NCBI GenBank assembly: GCA_030159075.1 | Contig: BROG01000112.1 | Coordinates: 1 to 64,000, forward strand | DNA length: 64,000 nt | Direction of reading: 5' to 3' | Origin: Atrina japonica | Lineage: Eukaryota > Mollusca > Bivalvia > Pterioida > Pinnidae | Notes under the pieces: model-generated | What the model saw: the letters and a program-made list of their open reading frames with translations, nothing else | Database searches by the model: none | What the model was told of the DNA's origin: nothing | Part shown: positions 1 to 12,374 of the stretch, one piece after another | How the letters are laid out: each line of letters opens with the position of its first letter | Position numbering within the stretch: the first letter of the stretch is position 1 | Position numbers and translations under genes: made by a program

Positions 1-334
1 CCTTTTCACTACTTAGATTGATATAAAATAACTAAAAAAAGAGATATACATAGGTACAAAAAATCTTAAATCCCTATATATAAATTGTGAAAATTGCTTG
101 AGAAAGCCAGGTTTTGCACTTTTTCACTAGCAAAGGATTAATTCAACTTTACTATATTTATATGCATACCACACTGAATCTGATCTGATTTTCACAAAAT
201 ATATACGAATATATCAAGATATTTTATGCCTGTATATAGCTGTTATTTGTTAAAGTACATCAAGTACAAGTAGTAAAAGTAGAACAAAATCGAAATAAAA
301 ACATTTTTGGTACTCACAGCTTATGCCCTTTTAA
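1..334. mobile_element. family A MITE copy 1 (left end outside window)
   Basis: Palindromic non-autonomous DNA transposon, nearly full length. The arms read GCTTGAGAAAGCCAGG and, inverted in other copies, CCTGGGTTTCTCAAGC. The right end is GCTTATGCCCTTTTAA, matching the TAATGCCCC-TTTAA end of the family. TTAA at the ends suggests a piggyBac-type target site. Eight copies occur in this window (see 1087, 5021, 25003, 28420, 37207, 45412, 49563). Confidence 0.7.
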
Positions 335-461
335 GCTTTAACATAAATTACACTTAATTATCTTTATGTATTATAACCAAATTGTCAGAAGTACAATCTT
401 TAACACTGACAGATAGAAATATGTTTATTATTTATCATTAAACTTTAGAGTAAAGAGTTCA

Positions 462-862
462 GGGCCCGAAGTCACCAAATTTTCTCAATATTCATGCTCA
501 AGTTTTATTTCATTATTTTGTCTATACAATCGTTTATAAAAAGTTTGGGTTTGATTGATTAGGAAGTATATTATTTTTTTATCATTCACATATAAATTTT
601 TGCGTCATGTTTATTATTTTTTTTGTAAAAGTGACTAAATACGTTGAGTACGGTACTCAAAATTTGAGTACGTACCCAAGCAATATTTTCATATTTCTGA
701 AGTTTTCTTCAAATGAGCAATACTTTTTATCATTATTTACAATTATATGCCATCAATATACAAACATGTCCAGTTACAGAATAAATTTTGCTTGTTTTTA
801 CCTTAAAATCATGAAAAGTTAGTTGAGCTTGAGTACTGACTAAATTTGGTGATTTCGGGTCC
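462..862 (+). mobile_element. family B MITE copy 1 (401 bp, GGGCCCGAA ends)
   Basis: Begins GGGCCCGAAGTCACCAAAT and ends with its near inverse ATTTGGTGATTTCGGGTCC. The terminal inverted repeat is about 35 bp. AGTTCA directly flanks both sides (456-461 and 863-868), a probable target duplication. Non-coding inside, with an inner GAGTACGGTACTC palindrome. Other copies are at 20127, 36335 and 57866. The CAGGGCCC-like end suggests a hAT relative, but the flank duplication seen is 6-7 bp rather than a clean 8. Confidence 0.7.
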
Positions 863-1086
863 AGTTCAGATATAAAAAGTGTCAATTGATTAATTAGAGT
901 TAAGAGTTGAGGAGTAGAACATTGAGGTGAAATATTATATAATGTGTACAGTTGTATTTTAAACGTGTAAAAAATAAGATACAGAAAATGTACAGCCATG
1001 CGAGTTCGAGTTAATTTCGTACACATAGTAACTGAATATCCCAAGGACGGATATACAACGTGCGGTTATACTTCCTTGACGAGGGT

Positions 1087-1450
1087 ATAAAGGGGCCAAA
1101 AACTTTAGATTTAGATTTTTTCTACTTTTCTAGTTTTATTTGATGTACAATATATGTACAATTTGATGTACAATAACAAATAAGAGCTATACACGAACAT
1201 AAAAATTCTTATATTCCTGTATAGTTTGTGAAAAATAAGGTCAAAGCTAGTGTGGTATTCATATTAAAAAAAGAAAGTTGAGTTAATCAATTGCAATTGA
1301 AAAAGTGCCAAATATGGATTTCGCAAGCAATTTTCACATAATAAATAATTTTTATGCATTTGTATATCTTTTTTTTTTGTATTTTATATCAATCAAACTA
1401 GTAAACAATGAAAAAAAAATTGAAAAAAACCACAGCTAATGCCCCTTTAA
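1087..1450. mobile_element. family A MITE copy 2
   Basis: Left end TAAAGGGGCC near 1088, right end CACAGCTAATGCCCCTTTAA at 1431-1450. The interior has the family's palindromic arms (AAAGTGCCAAATATGG, GCAAGCAATTTTCACA). Non-coding. Confidence 0.7.
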
Positions 1451-1549
1451 AATATCTGCATCGACTTAACAATTTACATTACAGAAAGCTCATAATTCGA
1501 ACTCATTCTGCAAGTGTGTTCTATATAGTTTATTATATAGGAACTCACA

Positions 1550-1860
1550 AAACGGCGTACTGGCAGGGGCGCTGGCTCTTTCCGGACGCATGGTTTTGGA
1601 TTCGAAAATGTTCTTCGTATTGCGACATTGTTATATTTATCTTTTAAACGAACTCCTGAGGTTTCCATGGGAAATTTGCGACAGGTGCAGCATACTTACA
1701 GGGAACACTGACTCCTCCTCCGGACACCTCCTCCCATTCTGTTTGGGATTTGCGATTCTTCTTCGTGTTGAAACCGATGTTATATCTAATTTGTCGTATT
1801 CTAACGGACTTGGAGTTTCGAATATCTATTGGTACTTCTTCATTATGCGATATAGCCTTT
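1550..1860 (+). mobile_element. family C interspersed repeat copy 1
   Basis: Shares with inverted copies at 9660-9845 and 17575-17740 the blocks around CTCCGGACACCTC, AATTTGTCGTATTCTAA and GGTACTTCTTCAT. From memory this resembles 3' segments of PLE retroelements common in oyster DNA. No coding capacity is visible. Confidence 0.5.
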
Positions 1861-1944
1861 CTTCAGCCTGGTGCAACTAAATTTGAGTTACAGACACTTT
1901 CAATAAATGGAGACAGATTATGATAAAAAAAAGTCAAAGAAAAA

Positions 1945-2160
1945 TGTGATATTCTGGGACAGAAGTTTCTGTCAATTAGATTTCATCAGGTGAGCTCCAA
2001 TTTATAAAAAAATGCATAATTTATTTTCTAAAGAGAAAGTGGAATCATACAAGACCAAATAATAAATCTAAATGAATATCAAAATCCGTCTCAGAGTAAC
2101 CCATTGGAAAAGAGGACTATCTTAGCTTTTGAAGAATTTAGAATTTAAAGGAAGTTTGTT
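1945..2160 (-). mobile_element. PLE terminal-repeat segment J1 with hammerhead-like core
   Basis: Reverse-complement copy of the repeat also seen at 2440, 18970 and, on the plus strand, 12965-13385. On the minus strand it contains CTGATGA (1983-1989), a short hairpin, GAAAC and GTC in the order expected of a hammerhead ribozyme, followed by the conserved GTGGAATCATACAAGACC block in plus-strand reading. Confidence 0.5.
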
Positions 2161-2329
2161 TTAACCAGCACACACCTTTGGTCGTTCAAATTCATGCCAT
2201 GTCTTTTTTGATACACATGTTGACATTTTTCACTCAATATAAGAAATTATATTCACCGATTTGGTCTTTCATATATTACTAAAACCGAGATCGTACTATA
2301 GAACTGACGTGCTTTTGCATTGTTAATAT

Positions 2330-2332
<3 letters not shown>

Positions 2333-2407
<75 letters not shown>
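2333..2407. repeat. (TA)n microsatellite
   Basis: Uninterrupted AT dinucleotide tract of about 75 bases between two inverted J segments (1945-2160 and 2440-2640). Confidence 0.95.
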
Positions 2408-2410
<3 letters not shown>

Positions 2411-2439
2411 TTGTAAAAAAGGTTTTGTAAAAAAAGGAC

Positions 2440-2640
2440 GAAATGAGTATCCATGACGATCACGATTTCTGTCAATAAGACTTCATCAGAGGAATTCAAA
2501 TTTAAAATTGATGTCGGTATATTTCCGGAAGAGGAAGGGAAGCAGACAAGAGCAAATATTTAACCTAAAGTTATTGTCAATCCGTCTAGGAATAACCGCT
2601 GTGTCTTAGCTAGTGCGTAGTTTAGAATTTACTGTACTAT
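2440..2640 (-). mobile_element. PLE terminal-repeat segment J2 with hammerhead-like core
   Basis: Same family and strand as J1. The minus strand holds CTGATGAAGTC, loop TTATT, GACAGAAAT and GTC within 2451-2497. The two copies lie about 490 bases apart in the same orientation, separated by a TA tract, as in a tandem terminal repeat. Confidence 0.5.
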
Positions 2641-3118
2641 CGATATGAAATATCACTTTATCATAAAATAATCAGTTGGTACCGAAATACCGGGTTTATT
2701 TATGCATATTTGTATATCTCTGGAGAACTCATTTGATCCACCAGCAGTGACATCCACTTAGCGGTTGTAATTATAATAAACATTGTACAAAAGTTAAAGT
2801 TTTGCAAACAAAAAAAAAAACCAAAAAAAAAAAACCCTGGGTAAGTATAAATGTGTCCAAGATGATCAACGTCCAGAAAGTGTGTACAAGTATCATGTAT
2901 ATGGCCAGAAATCGCACCGCAGGATTCAAAATTCTTGTCGATGTCTTAAAGAACATTAAAACAATATGTCAACCAGCACAGCTTCATGATAAATTAGTGT
3001 ATTGAACAATAGGATAAGAATTCCACAAGAGGAGTGACTTTAGGAACTTAAAATGTGTGTTCTTATGCTTAAGGCAAAATTTTACAAAATATCAAATTTT
3101 GTTGCGCAGTTCATATAA

Positions 3119-3229
<111 letters not shown>

Positions 3230-3654
3230 ATTAACACATGAATACACATGTTTAAACACACTTCCTCGTCGTAACGGTGTCACTTTCTAATCAGTCGCAA
3301 GTGACATTTGAACGTTGCAACCAAGATAAATGATAAATAAATAAAAGTATTTAAAAAGCATAATCTTAAGCAAATAACAGAAAAAATGACATAAAAGTTT
3401 CTAAAATAACTATTGTAACTAATTGTTTTATAAGGATAGTTTTCTCAAAATATAAAGTAATAAAGCAGTTAAGCCGGATATTTTAGAATTTCTTCTTATT
3501 TCTTTTTTGCCCATTATGTTGTATCAAATTGAAAATCAAGTATTGTAGTGAATGTCGTTTGCTTTTTAACCGTTTCACCCTCAGGCTTGTTATGGTATTC
3601 TCTTTTCTATTGTTTCCAATCCATTGTTGTCTGTAGTGATGAAAGGGTAAACTG

Positions 3655-3739
<85 letters not shown>
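3655..3739. repeat. (CT)n tract, 85 bp
   Basis: Pure pyrimidine dinucleotide run. It gives spurious poly-SL and poly-RE frames on both strands. Confidence 0.95.
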
Positions 3740-3741
<2 letters not shown>

Positions 3742-5020
3742 AACCTTATGTACACTATGCATCTTTTCTTTCAAGGCAAACCGGTGTATGATTTATTTCA
3801 TGATTGTATTTCACGATGTATTACAACGTATTGTCATACCTCTTATAAACAAAATTTACCTGAGTACATTTTTGTTTGGAAATATTGCCAATTAATTGGA
3901 CAATTTGTTTGATTTTCATCAAAGTCTTTTCATTTTACCTCCGAGTCTAAGTTTGTATGTTCAAACAATTTCAACACTCAGTTTTGTTGATTTGTTTGAC
4001 CACAGCTAAATACGCGAACGTTCTCGACTGCTTAAGATCGGATTGTCCCTACAGTTCATCTGTTTAGATTTTCTTTTGATTTCACGTAAACACTTTAATA
4101 TTATCCGTCTTCATCACTCCTTATCTACCTTAAACATATACCCCGTAAAGCTGTTTGAACCAAAACTGACATATTTTAGAAATCAAAGTTGCACAAAAGA
4201 AATATTTTCAGGATGAAGAGATGAGATTAAAAGAAAGGTTACGGGCTAATCTCTCGCGTCCGCACAAAAACAATATCATTATATGTATTACTTTGTTTTG
4301 AAAATCACACAGCTTAAATGCACTGAACAAGTACATTTAAATGTGTTTTTTACGTTGTAATCCATCGGACCAGAGTGCTTGATGCCTAAATTTTGGGCAA
4401 ACCAAACCTTTGTCAGTTGCTCATTATCGCTAAGTAATGAAAATAAATTTGTATATGTATTTCAAACTATCAATTGCCATCAATAGGTTTTTGAATTGTG
4501 TTTAAGCATTATTTTCATTTAAAAGGTTCCCTGAAAGAGTTTCCACAAATAATACCCATTTTTCTTCCGGACTATCGTATTGTCACCCAAAATACATCAC
4601 TTAACCCGGAGAGATTAGATACCTCAGCAAAAATTTACTTTTTTTTCTTTTTAATTTCGTGATACAAGCCAAGAATCTATTGCTAACATTTTAGTATTAA
4701 GTCTTTTGCAAGAAACATTGATATGGTTTTACTAACCAAAATGATATTTTCATGTAAAAATGCTTTTATAGGAAACAATTAAAATTTCGAAATTTCATTA
4801 AGCAAAACTACAAAAATTATGTTTCAGTTCAATTTATTACAAATGAATGTTTTCTGAAGAATGTCTATGTCTTAATAATGTTTTTCCCCTGATTACCAGA
4901 CAGAAATTTAGATCAAAATTTTTATTGCTGCAGAAACTAGCGTTTTCAGTAAATTTTCCCTGATGAAATGCTACTTAAATGTTCCTTTTCACATGAATGG
5001 TCAAAATTTTATTTTCCCTC
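3740..5020. other. non-coding AT-rich stretch
   Basis: No open frame of useful length, no clear repeat and no splice-bounded coding block. Confidence 0.5.
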
Positions 5021-5179
5021 TTAAAGTGGCATTATGTGTGCTATAATCTTAAATTAAATTTCTATATATTTTGTGAAAATAATGTCAGGTCTAGTGTGGT
5101 ATGCATATATAAATAGTACGACTAGATTATTCATTTGCAAGTGAATAATTGTCAAACTGGGTTTCTCAAGTTATTTTCA

Positions 5180-5244
<65 letters not shown>

Positions 5245-5310
5245 ATATGTATATATCTCTTTTTTATTATTGTAAATCAATGTTTATATCTTTTTTTAAA
5301 AGTAATTGTA
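5021..5310. mobile_element. family A MITE copy 3 with internal (TA)n expansion
   Basis: Left end TTAAAGTGGCATTATGTGTG, then the family arms (CTAGTGTGGTATGCATATA, GGGTTTCTCAAGTTATTTTC). A TA microsatellite at 5181-5241 has replaced part of the right arm, and the right end is degraded. Flanking 5311-5817 holds nothing recognisable. Confidence 0.6.
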
Positions 5311-5817
5311 TTTCAAGCAAAGTGGTAAAACAGCGTAAGGAATTTCCCTCTAATAACACAGTGTATTTAGCTGATCGGTTGAACATTATTTTATCGACTT
5401 ATAACAATATAAATAGATAAAATCCTTGTAATTCGAATTATTTTCTGCATGAGTTTAAAAGTTTAGATAAATGACTCTAAAAAGTATCTAAGACGTTTTC
5501 ATAGGTTTTTTTTAGCATCATACGTCTTTTTAAAATTGGAATAAAAATGCAATAAATAGAATATATTAGCTAACCGGAGTATTTTCTGTTGGAAAAAATG
5601 AAAAACGAACGAATTTTTACGTAATTCTGTGATATAGTATTATATATTTTGTAAACCCGGGCAATGGGACAAATATTAAACAGTGGAAAATAGAAATCAA
5701 TATCCGAACACTGTCATGATTATCAAATGAATTTTGTTTTGCATTAATTCAATAATTAGAATTTATTTTGAATATTCTTTTACGTTATATTCAACAATTT
5801 TTCATTTATATGATGGC

Positions 5818-6015
5818 GGCCATTTTTTAATGGTGCAGGAGTGAATGTTACAATGTACCCGGGGTAGACTAGCGGCCTTCCTCAAGTAAAGTGGCAAACT
5901 TTCTCACTATAATCAGCTAAGGTTCCAGCGGGGCTCGAACATATGCTGACAGGATTTGAGAGACTTTATGGTTCAAAGCGCGATGCTCTTTAACCATTCA
6001 GCTACGGAGGCCCCG
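5818..6015 (-). mobile_element. tRNA-derived SINE, family S-b copy 1
   Basis: On the minus strand it starts GGGGCCTCCGTAGCTGAATG, an A-box-like tRNA head, with a GTTCGAGCCCC B box and then a body ending near TACATTGTAAC and the ATTAAAAAATGG tail. The copy at 32146-32348 shares head and body. The head cannot be a working tRNA because the spacing between boxes is too long and the arms do not pair. Confidence 0.65.
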
Positions 6016-6670
6016 TATTGATTTAGTGTGCCCTATTTCTAGAACGTGTCTTATCGCCAGCGTTTGGATTTAATTTCATTATAGAAAAGCATTCACATAC
6101 GGATTAAAATATTTACCCATACCTAAAATTGTTTGGGTAAAAGTAATGTTAAAGGCAACTTTGATGATATAATATATATCACATCTTTTCATATGACATA
6201 TAATTTGTGTTGTTTTATTATACTAGTATATCATATAATATCATCAACACAGCATACTACTATAATGAAGCACAAATCATTGCTGCATCAGTTTAAAATC
6301 CAGGTTATTATCATATCATGTTATATATTTTTAATTTTGGTTATATTATATAACTTTCGTTATTATACCTCATTAATAAAAGTTGTTACGTGTCAGGGAG
6401 ACTACACTTCATGTCTCCGTCGCGTGCGTCATGCCACCCTCATGCGAAAACCCATGTAGCTTATTCGACAGTCTTAATTGATCCAGTATTTCAGTATACT
6501 AAACAAATTATTGCCCTAGTTGCGCCCTCGGGAAGTATGACTTGCCTTAGTTTCTCCCTACAACGAGGGCAATCATTATTATATTATATATATATTTATA
6601 TTTATATTATATTACAGATGTATTATTATTGCAACAATTGTCTTGAACAATTCTTTTGACCTTTTATAGC

Positions 6671-6995
6671 AAAAATATAACTTTGGTGTTGTGTTTATAA
6701 TATTTATAACTGCATGGGCCATAGCTGCTGGTGGTGGACCGTTTTAACCACCTAGGATATATATAAACCTAGTTCCCGGTATTTTGTATCAGTTGACTAT
6801 TTTATACTAAAGTAATATTTCGTTTTGAAAGCAACGTTTAAATTCTTAAGTCCTCATAAGCCATGATAGTCATCTTTTTACAGTGGTTACTCTTAGACGG
6901 TTTCAAGGGTTTTTCATTCGGCGTTCTACTTACCATTTCTTTTTCGAAATGGCGTCATATTGACAGCAACTATCATCTTGAGCATTTCTTTTATT
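6671..6995 (+). mobile_element. PLE terminal-repeat segment J3
   Basis: Matches 12965-13335 block by block: TATAACTTTGGTGTTGTG, GGTGGACCGTTTTAACCAC, ACTAAAGTAATATTTCG and TTACAGTGGTTACTCTTAGA. The far end (ATTGACAGCAACTATCATC) is a decayed version of the hammerhead-like core. 6016-6670 upstream is AT-rich with no supported gene. Confidence 0.55.
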
Positions 6996-7174
6996 GCAAA
7001 ATAAAAAATGATGACATCATCCTTTGTGTTTTGGGTAGTCTATTTTCAGGTAACTGTTGAATAGATGAAAAGAGTTTAGACCTATTCAACAACTAGCTGT
7101 TGAATAGATGAATGGATTTTAGCTATTCCACTGCCGACCTGTCGTCTGAACAAATATAAGAAAATAAAATCATT

Positions 7175-7540
7175 TTAACCTTCGAACAAATTAATTAATT
7201 TTTTTCTGTAATATTTCAAACAAGAATTATATAAGGGAATGTTAATTCTTAAGCCCCCTTTCCCGATTTTAATAAATCCATGTTGATTTTTAGGCACATA
7301 TTCATATTCATTATCATGTTTTTGTTTAGATCTGTGTATCACATTACTTGCCTGAATATCCTGGTTAACATTTGTATGTTTGTAATTCCGTACAGCATCT
7401 GAGCAATTACCTGTTTTTTCACATGTAACCTGCTCACCGATATTTCTAACTGTGGCATCACGTAAAGAATTATGTGGAAAGAAACCCTCCACTTTATACT
7501 TTGACTGTAAATCCCCTCTCACTTTTAAATCCCCTTTCAC
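7175..7540 (-). pseudogene. unclassified 121-residue open frame, possibly a transposon relic
   Basis: A minus-strand frame with balanced amino acid use (includes GDLQSKYKVEGFFPHNSLRD and QHGFIKIGKGGLRINIPLYN). It is preceded on the same strand, after stops, by a frame reading QAKSKWAVNLFEG near 7600-7650, which loosely recalls the N-terminal domain of tyrosine-recombinase-like (KCTD1/ZMYM/Crypton-type) proteins. I do not recognise the main frame. A decayed mobile-element gene is the best guess. A chance frame is possible. 7541-8149 holds only this decayed frame. Confidence 0.25.
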
Positions 7541-8149
7541 TCCACTTATAACTGGCTAATATCATTTCTCTGCAAAACCTTTCTATTGTTTAATTAGCTA
7601 TCCTTCAAATAAATTTACAGCCCATTTGGATTTTGCTTGTTTTCTGGGCAAATCTGGATTTCGTAATGACATATTTTTCTTTTATCTGGAATTGGTCCAT
7701 ATCTAGTACATCATTTATCACAGTTTATGTATCTGGTCCAGATGAGACATCTTGAAACTTATTCTGAGTAATAAATATTTTTTCTATTGTCACTTAGGCA
7801 TATTGTTCACATTTGAATGACCTTCATGATGCTTATATTGTTACACCCCAGTGAACATTGCATGAGCTACCTTCACGCCAAGTAACTTCAGATTCTATTC
7901 AACTATTCAACGTTGTTTAGATGAATGTCCTAATCATGCATTGGAACACAGTAAAGGACTATTTTTTTAAAGTTAGATAAATAACTCAATGGTGTTGAAT
8001 AGTACAGAAAACAATACCCATCTCGGACTTTCGACCCTCCAGTGGGTATATGTTGTCTGTACTATTTAACACCATTTCGTAATTTATCCATTACATATAA
8101 CTTTATTATTATGTTTGTAATATTGACTTTACTGTAGGGTCTGATCACG

Positions 8150-8960
8150 TTGACAACAATTTAATGTCAACCACTACATAACGCTATCATATGCAGTCAA
8201 AATAATAACAACAATTTAATGTCAACCACAAAATAACACTATCATATGCAGTCAACATTATTAACAACAATTTAATGTCAACCACGAAATAACACTATCA
8301 TATACAGTCAAACATAATAGCAACAATTTAATGTCAACCACGAAATAACACTATCATATGCAGTCAAACATAATAACAACAATTTAATGTCAACCACGAA
8401 ATAACACTATCATATACAGTCAAACATAATAACAACAATTTAATGTCAACCACGAAATAACACTTTCATATACAGTCAAACATAATAACAACAATTTAAT
8501 GTCAACCACGAAATAACACTATCATATGCAGTCAAACATAATAACAACAATTTAATGTCAACCACGAAATAACACTATCATATGCAGTCAAACATAATAA
8601 CAACAATTTAATGTCAACCACGAAATAACACTATCATATACAGTCAAACAAAAAATGTCAACCACGAAATAACACTATCATATACAGTCAAACAAAATAA
8701 CAGCAATTTAATGTCAACCACGAAATAACACTATCATATGCAGTCAAACATAATAACAACAATTTAATGTCAACCACGAAATAACACTATCATATACAGT
8801 CAAACAAAATAACAACAATTTAATGTCAACCACGAAATAACACTATCATATACAGTCAAACAAAATAACAACAATTTAATGTCAACCACGAAATAACACT
8901 ATCATATACAGTCAAACAAAATAACAACAATTTAATGTCAACCATTGCATACGATTCAGC
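8150..8960. repeat. 56-bp minisatellite, about 15 units
   Basis: Unit contains CAACAATTTAATGTCAACCA and AACACTATCATATGCAGTC. Units are very similar, with A/G alternation in CATATGC/CATATAC and one short unit near 8655. It stops about 80 bases before a PLE reverse-transcriptase remnant. Not protein-coding, since every frame is interrupted. Confidence 0.93.
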
Positions 8961-9039
8961 AGTACATACAGTCAAACTAGCATTTAATACCACCTCTGTA
9001 TAAAGGCCAACTTCCTATAAAGGCCCGTCAAACATAACC

Positions 9040-9685
9040 TTTATTATTTTTATAATGAGTAAAGACCCGAAATATAGAGAACATGTCTCGTTTACATGAC
9101 AACAGAACTTTGACATTATCATGGACGCATGTAAAAAGTATGCTATACGCTCGGCTACGAAAGAGATTGTCAAACTTGACAATCTTTCGGAGTGGATTAA
9201 GTTGATCAGAGATGTTCTTAAACGAAAAATTCAACGACTTAAAAATTCTGTCAACACCATTCTATCCGGATGTTGTCATAGAACTTTCCCGACTCTACGA
9301 AAATCTTATCATCGCCCTTGCCGACAGAGCATCTAAATGACATATGTTTACAGGGGATACTACTTCAGCATTGTAATAGCGGAACATGGCCTCCATTCAC
9401 TTCCAGGAAACCCTACATACACTCTCACCGATTTTACCATCACTGATATATAACATAACCATGAATACTGTTTTATTTCGTTTGCAATATAGACACAGAG
9501 CTTAAATTGCCATACCAAACATTTACTGGATTTTGAAGATGCACAAAAATCCCTATAAACACAAATTCATTCCGGGGTCATCTAGGTGCTCCACCAAATC
9601 TCTTAAGCAAGGTTTTTAGAATTACTGTACAACTTCCTACTCAAGAAGCAGAGTCAATTAGATGTGGATCCCAAGTAAACATGAA
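9040..9685 (+). mobile_element. Penelope-like element reverse transcriptase, degenerate N-terminal part
   Basis: Decayed coding sequence spread over shifted frames. Recognisable pieces in order are KDPKYRE (about 9055), MDACKKYAIR...LDNLSEWIKL (9121-9200), LSRLYENL...ADRAS (about 9290-9335), GNPTYTLTDFT (9406-9438), YWILKMHKNPYKHKFIPGSS (9521-9580) and a SYSRS block. From memory these match the thumbless N-terminal and finger parts of a PLE reverse transcriptase widespread in bivalves. WILKMHK corresponds to the family's PK-HK motif. Stops and frameshifts show it is dead. It may be part of the same insertion as 11615-12310. Confidence 0.7.
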
Positions 9686-9845
9686 GAAGTACCAATGAAT
9701 AATTGAAACTCAAAGTCCATAAAAATACGACAAATCGGATATAGAAATAACATGACAGACAATTGCGAATCACAAACGGGATGGGACCGGGGGTCCGGAA
9801 AGAGTCAGCACTGTTAGCGTAGCCGTCGTAAATATTACATGGAAA
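9660..9845 (-). mobile_element. family C interspersed repeat copy 2
   Basis: Inverted relative to copy 1: GAAGTACCAATGAATAATTG, AATACGACAAATCGGATAT and GGGGGTCCGGAAAGAGTC. It follows the reverse-transcriptase remnant directly and may mark where one element inserted into another. Confidence 0.5.
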
Positions 9846-11245
9846 CCTCTAGAGTTTAGTGAAACATGGAAAGTGAAAATATCATGTTAAATTTAGATTT
9901 GATTGCCCGTATATAGTCGTGCTCTAAAATACTACATAATATTCTTAAGAGTGGGACTGAACAAGATCCCAGAATCGGCCATAATTTTTAAAAAAATTTC
10001 TAGGAGATGATTTCAAACGTTCAATAACGTAACCCGGTGTTAGTATTTATTGGCGAGTCGTTTGCCTCTCAGAATAAAACATTCATTAGAGGAGCATGCC
10101 CTGGCATGACGTATAAGTTGTGAAATGAAAACGCCGTAGGCAGAAGAAGATGGAATATAACTACTCATGAATTGGAAGGTCGTGATATGGAAATAGAAAT
10201 CGTCACGTTTGTCATAAAGGGAGGTGTGAAGTTAACCGTTGACAATTGACAGGAGTAAATCTTGGTAAGAAGCAGATTGGTACATCTGGCGGAGGTAATT
10301 GCTGAATTATTTATTGACAGGATGAGTGTTCCTTCACAAAATAAGAATCTTCATAACACTATAATATTTATATCTACTATTTCAATTTTTGTATACAAGG
10401 GAGTTTTGTACAATAAGTCTGTTTGAGTCTGTTTCTAAGTTTCTGGTCAGGAATTGTTGTGTAGAGATTCTTTAAATAAATCCTAAAGAGTTCTAAAGAG
10501 TTTTTGGAACATCTAGTCTCAAAATTGCAAACAAATTACAAGCATCAAGTCGTTTGATTTGTCGACCTTTACACAACAATTTCTCACCAGACACTTATAA
10601 ACAGACTCATTTCTATTATACGGAACTCTTTTTACCGCATAGTCAGATCAATTGAAAACATTAATTTTTGGTTCTACAGTAAAATTGCTGTCACACCTTT
10701 AACTAATGAAAAATTCTGTTTCAGGTAAACTGATTCAGTACGATATTAAAGCATTATTGTAGTGTGGGCGGATAAAACTACCACTAAACAAATTGTATTT
10801 GTTTTATAACCTTTGATTCTTTTGATCTTTTATCAAATATTCTTTATAGACCTATGCACTTTACATGATTATTTTTTTCAGCTTCATCCATTAAGGACTT
10901 TCCTTTGATTGTATATGCGGCTTGTCCTTATTTACAGAGCTGAGAGTAAACGGTTAAGATTTGATAAATCTTATCTCATAAATAAAGGTTTATAGATATG
11001 ATGAAGTCAAATGGAGTCAGTGCCATAATAATGACAAATGGATGAAGATGGGTACCCACCCTATCCCGAACATTTCTCATATGCGATAAATATTACCCGG
11101 GTAACAGCGAGATATATCGTTCCATTATCACCTTTTCTAATGACTACAGTAATTCTTTAATGGGTGTAAAAATCTGTATATTTACCGAAGATTTATCAAA
11201 TTTTCCGGTTTAATTATACTGATGCCGTACATTTCAAGATGTTGT
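9846..11245. other. non-coding stretch between two reverse-transcriptase remnants
   Basis: No open frame of note, no clear repeat. The catalytic core that should link the two PLE parts is missing here. Confidence 0.45.
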
Positions 11246-11277
11246 AGTGAATATGCTTGAAGTCACAGAGTCCTATC

Positions 11278-11375
11278 ATCATCGTCGTCGTCGTCGTCAT
11301 CATCATCGTTATCATTGTTTTTATGTTGCTTTTTGTGGTTGTTGTTGTTTCTGCTATTGTCTTTATTTTATTTTA

Positions 11376-11418
<43 letters not shown>

Positions 11419-11540
11419 GCATGATCATGATAAAAACGATGATGGTGGTAATGATGGTGGTTGCCAGTTGCAACAATAACAAGACAGCACCATTGCACTA
11501 TTGATGATGATGCCGACAACGACGATGATGGTGGTAATGG
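11278..11540. repeat. GTC/GAT trinucleotide repeats
   Basis: An imperfect CGT/CAT run at 11278-11310, a (GAT)n run at 11375-11418 and degenerate GATGGTGGT runs to 11540. The poly-Met and poly-His frames across it are artefacts. Confidence 0.9.
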
Positions 11541-11614
11541 TGGTGGGGTATCTAAAATTTTATTTTTTTTATTTTAGGCATGTTTTTTACTTTACTGTAA
11601 TTAGATAAATTAGA

Positions 11615-12310
11615 TACTTATTTTGTCCAACACCACTCTGATTCTACACATAAATACACTGAAGTTGATATAAAAAACATGCTGGAATTTCTAATAGACA
11701 ATATATTTGTAATGGTCGAAGACGTGGTCTTTCAACAAACTGTCGGCATTCCTATGGGAACCAATTGTGCCCCTTTATTGGCCGACCTGTTCCTTCATAC
11801 AAAGCAGACTTCATTCAGAAATTGCTGAATCAAAATACGAATAAGCTAGCGGTGTCCTTTAATTTGACATTTAGATATATCGACGACGTTTTGGCAATTG
11901 ATAATGACAGTTTTAATATGTCACTGACAACTAGAAATTAAAGATACATCAGAATCAAGCACACACGCTTCATACTTAGACATTTTACTTACTATAGACA
12001 CAGACGGGAAATTGGCAACTAAGCTATACGACAAACGCGACGATTTCGGCTTCCTCATCGTAAATTTTCCACATTTAAGTAGTAATATCCCACAGTCACC
12101 CTCATATGGAGTTTATATTTCACAAATAATCCGATGTGCCAGGGCGTGTTCAACATATGAACATTTCATATACAGATGTAAACTACTCACTGACAAATTA
12201 TTGACACAGGGATATCGAAAACCGCGTTTGATTTCAACTTTCCGCAAATTTTACGGTCGGTATAATAGTCTTGTTTGCGATTACTCTGTTTCACTAGGTG
12301 AAATGTTGAG
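11615..12310 (+). mobile_element. Penelope-like element reverse transcriptase, degenerate catalytic part
   Basis: Three frames in turn carry one protein. The first reads EVDIKNMLEF...VGIPMGTNCAPLLADLFL (about 11660-11795). After a frameshift comes FIQKLLN...FRYIDDVLAID, with the YIDD catalytic motif (about 11810-11915). After a second shift comes SYLDILLTIDTDGKL...YDKRDDFGF...YGVYISQIIRCARACS...FRKFYGRY (about 11965-12275), open to 12560. Palm, primer-grip and thumb landmarks are in the family order, so the sequence is a relic of an RNA-dependent DNA polymerase of a PLE. No GIY-YIG domain follows, which fits a truncated copy or the group with an N-terminal endonuclease. Confidence 0.85.
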
Positions 12311-12374
12311 TTTCCTTTTCGTTGGGACGTCTGTACCAATTGTGACGAGGATTCGTTCCTCACGTATTTCATTT

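Noticed and set aside
3483..3895. Poly-Arg-Glu and poly-Ser-Leu proteins
   Set aside because: These frames come from CT/GA dinucleotide runs. The same holds at 31931-32157, 39047-39412, 48397-48582 and 60581-60849.
8150..8960. CRISPR-like array
   Set aside because: The units are contiguous 56-bp copies without distinct spacers, in animal DNA. It is a minisatellite.
12187..12372. Minus-strand gene
   Set aside because: Shadow of the PLE reverse transcriptase on the plus strand.
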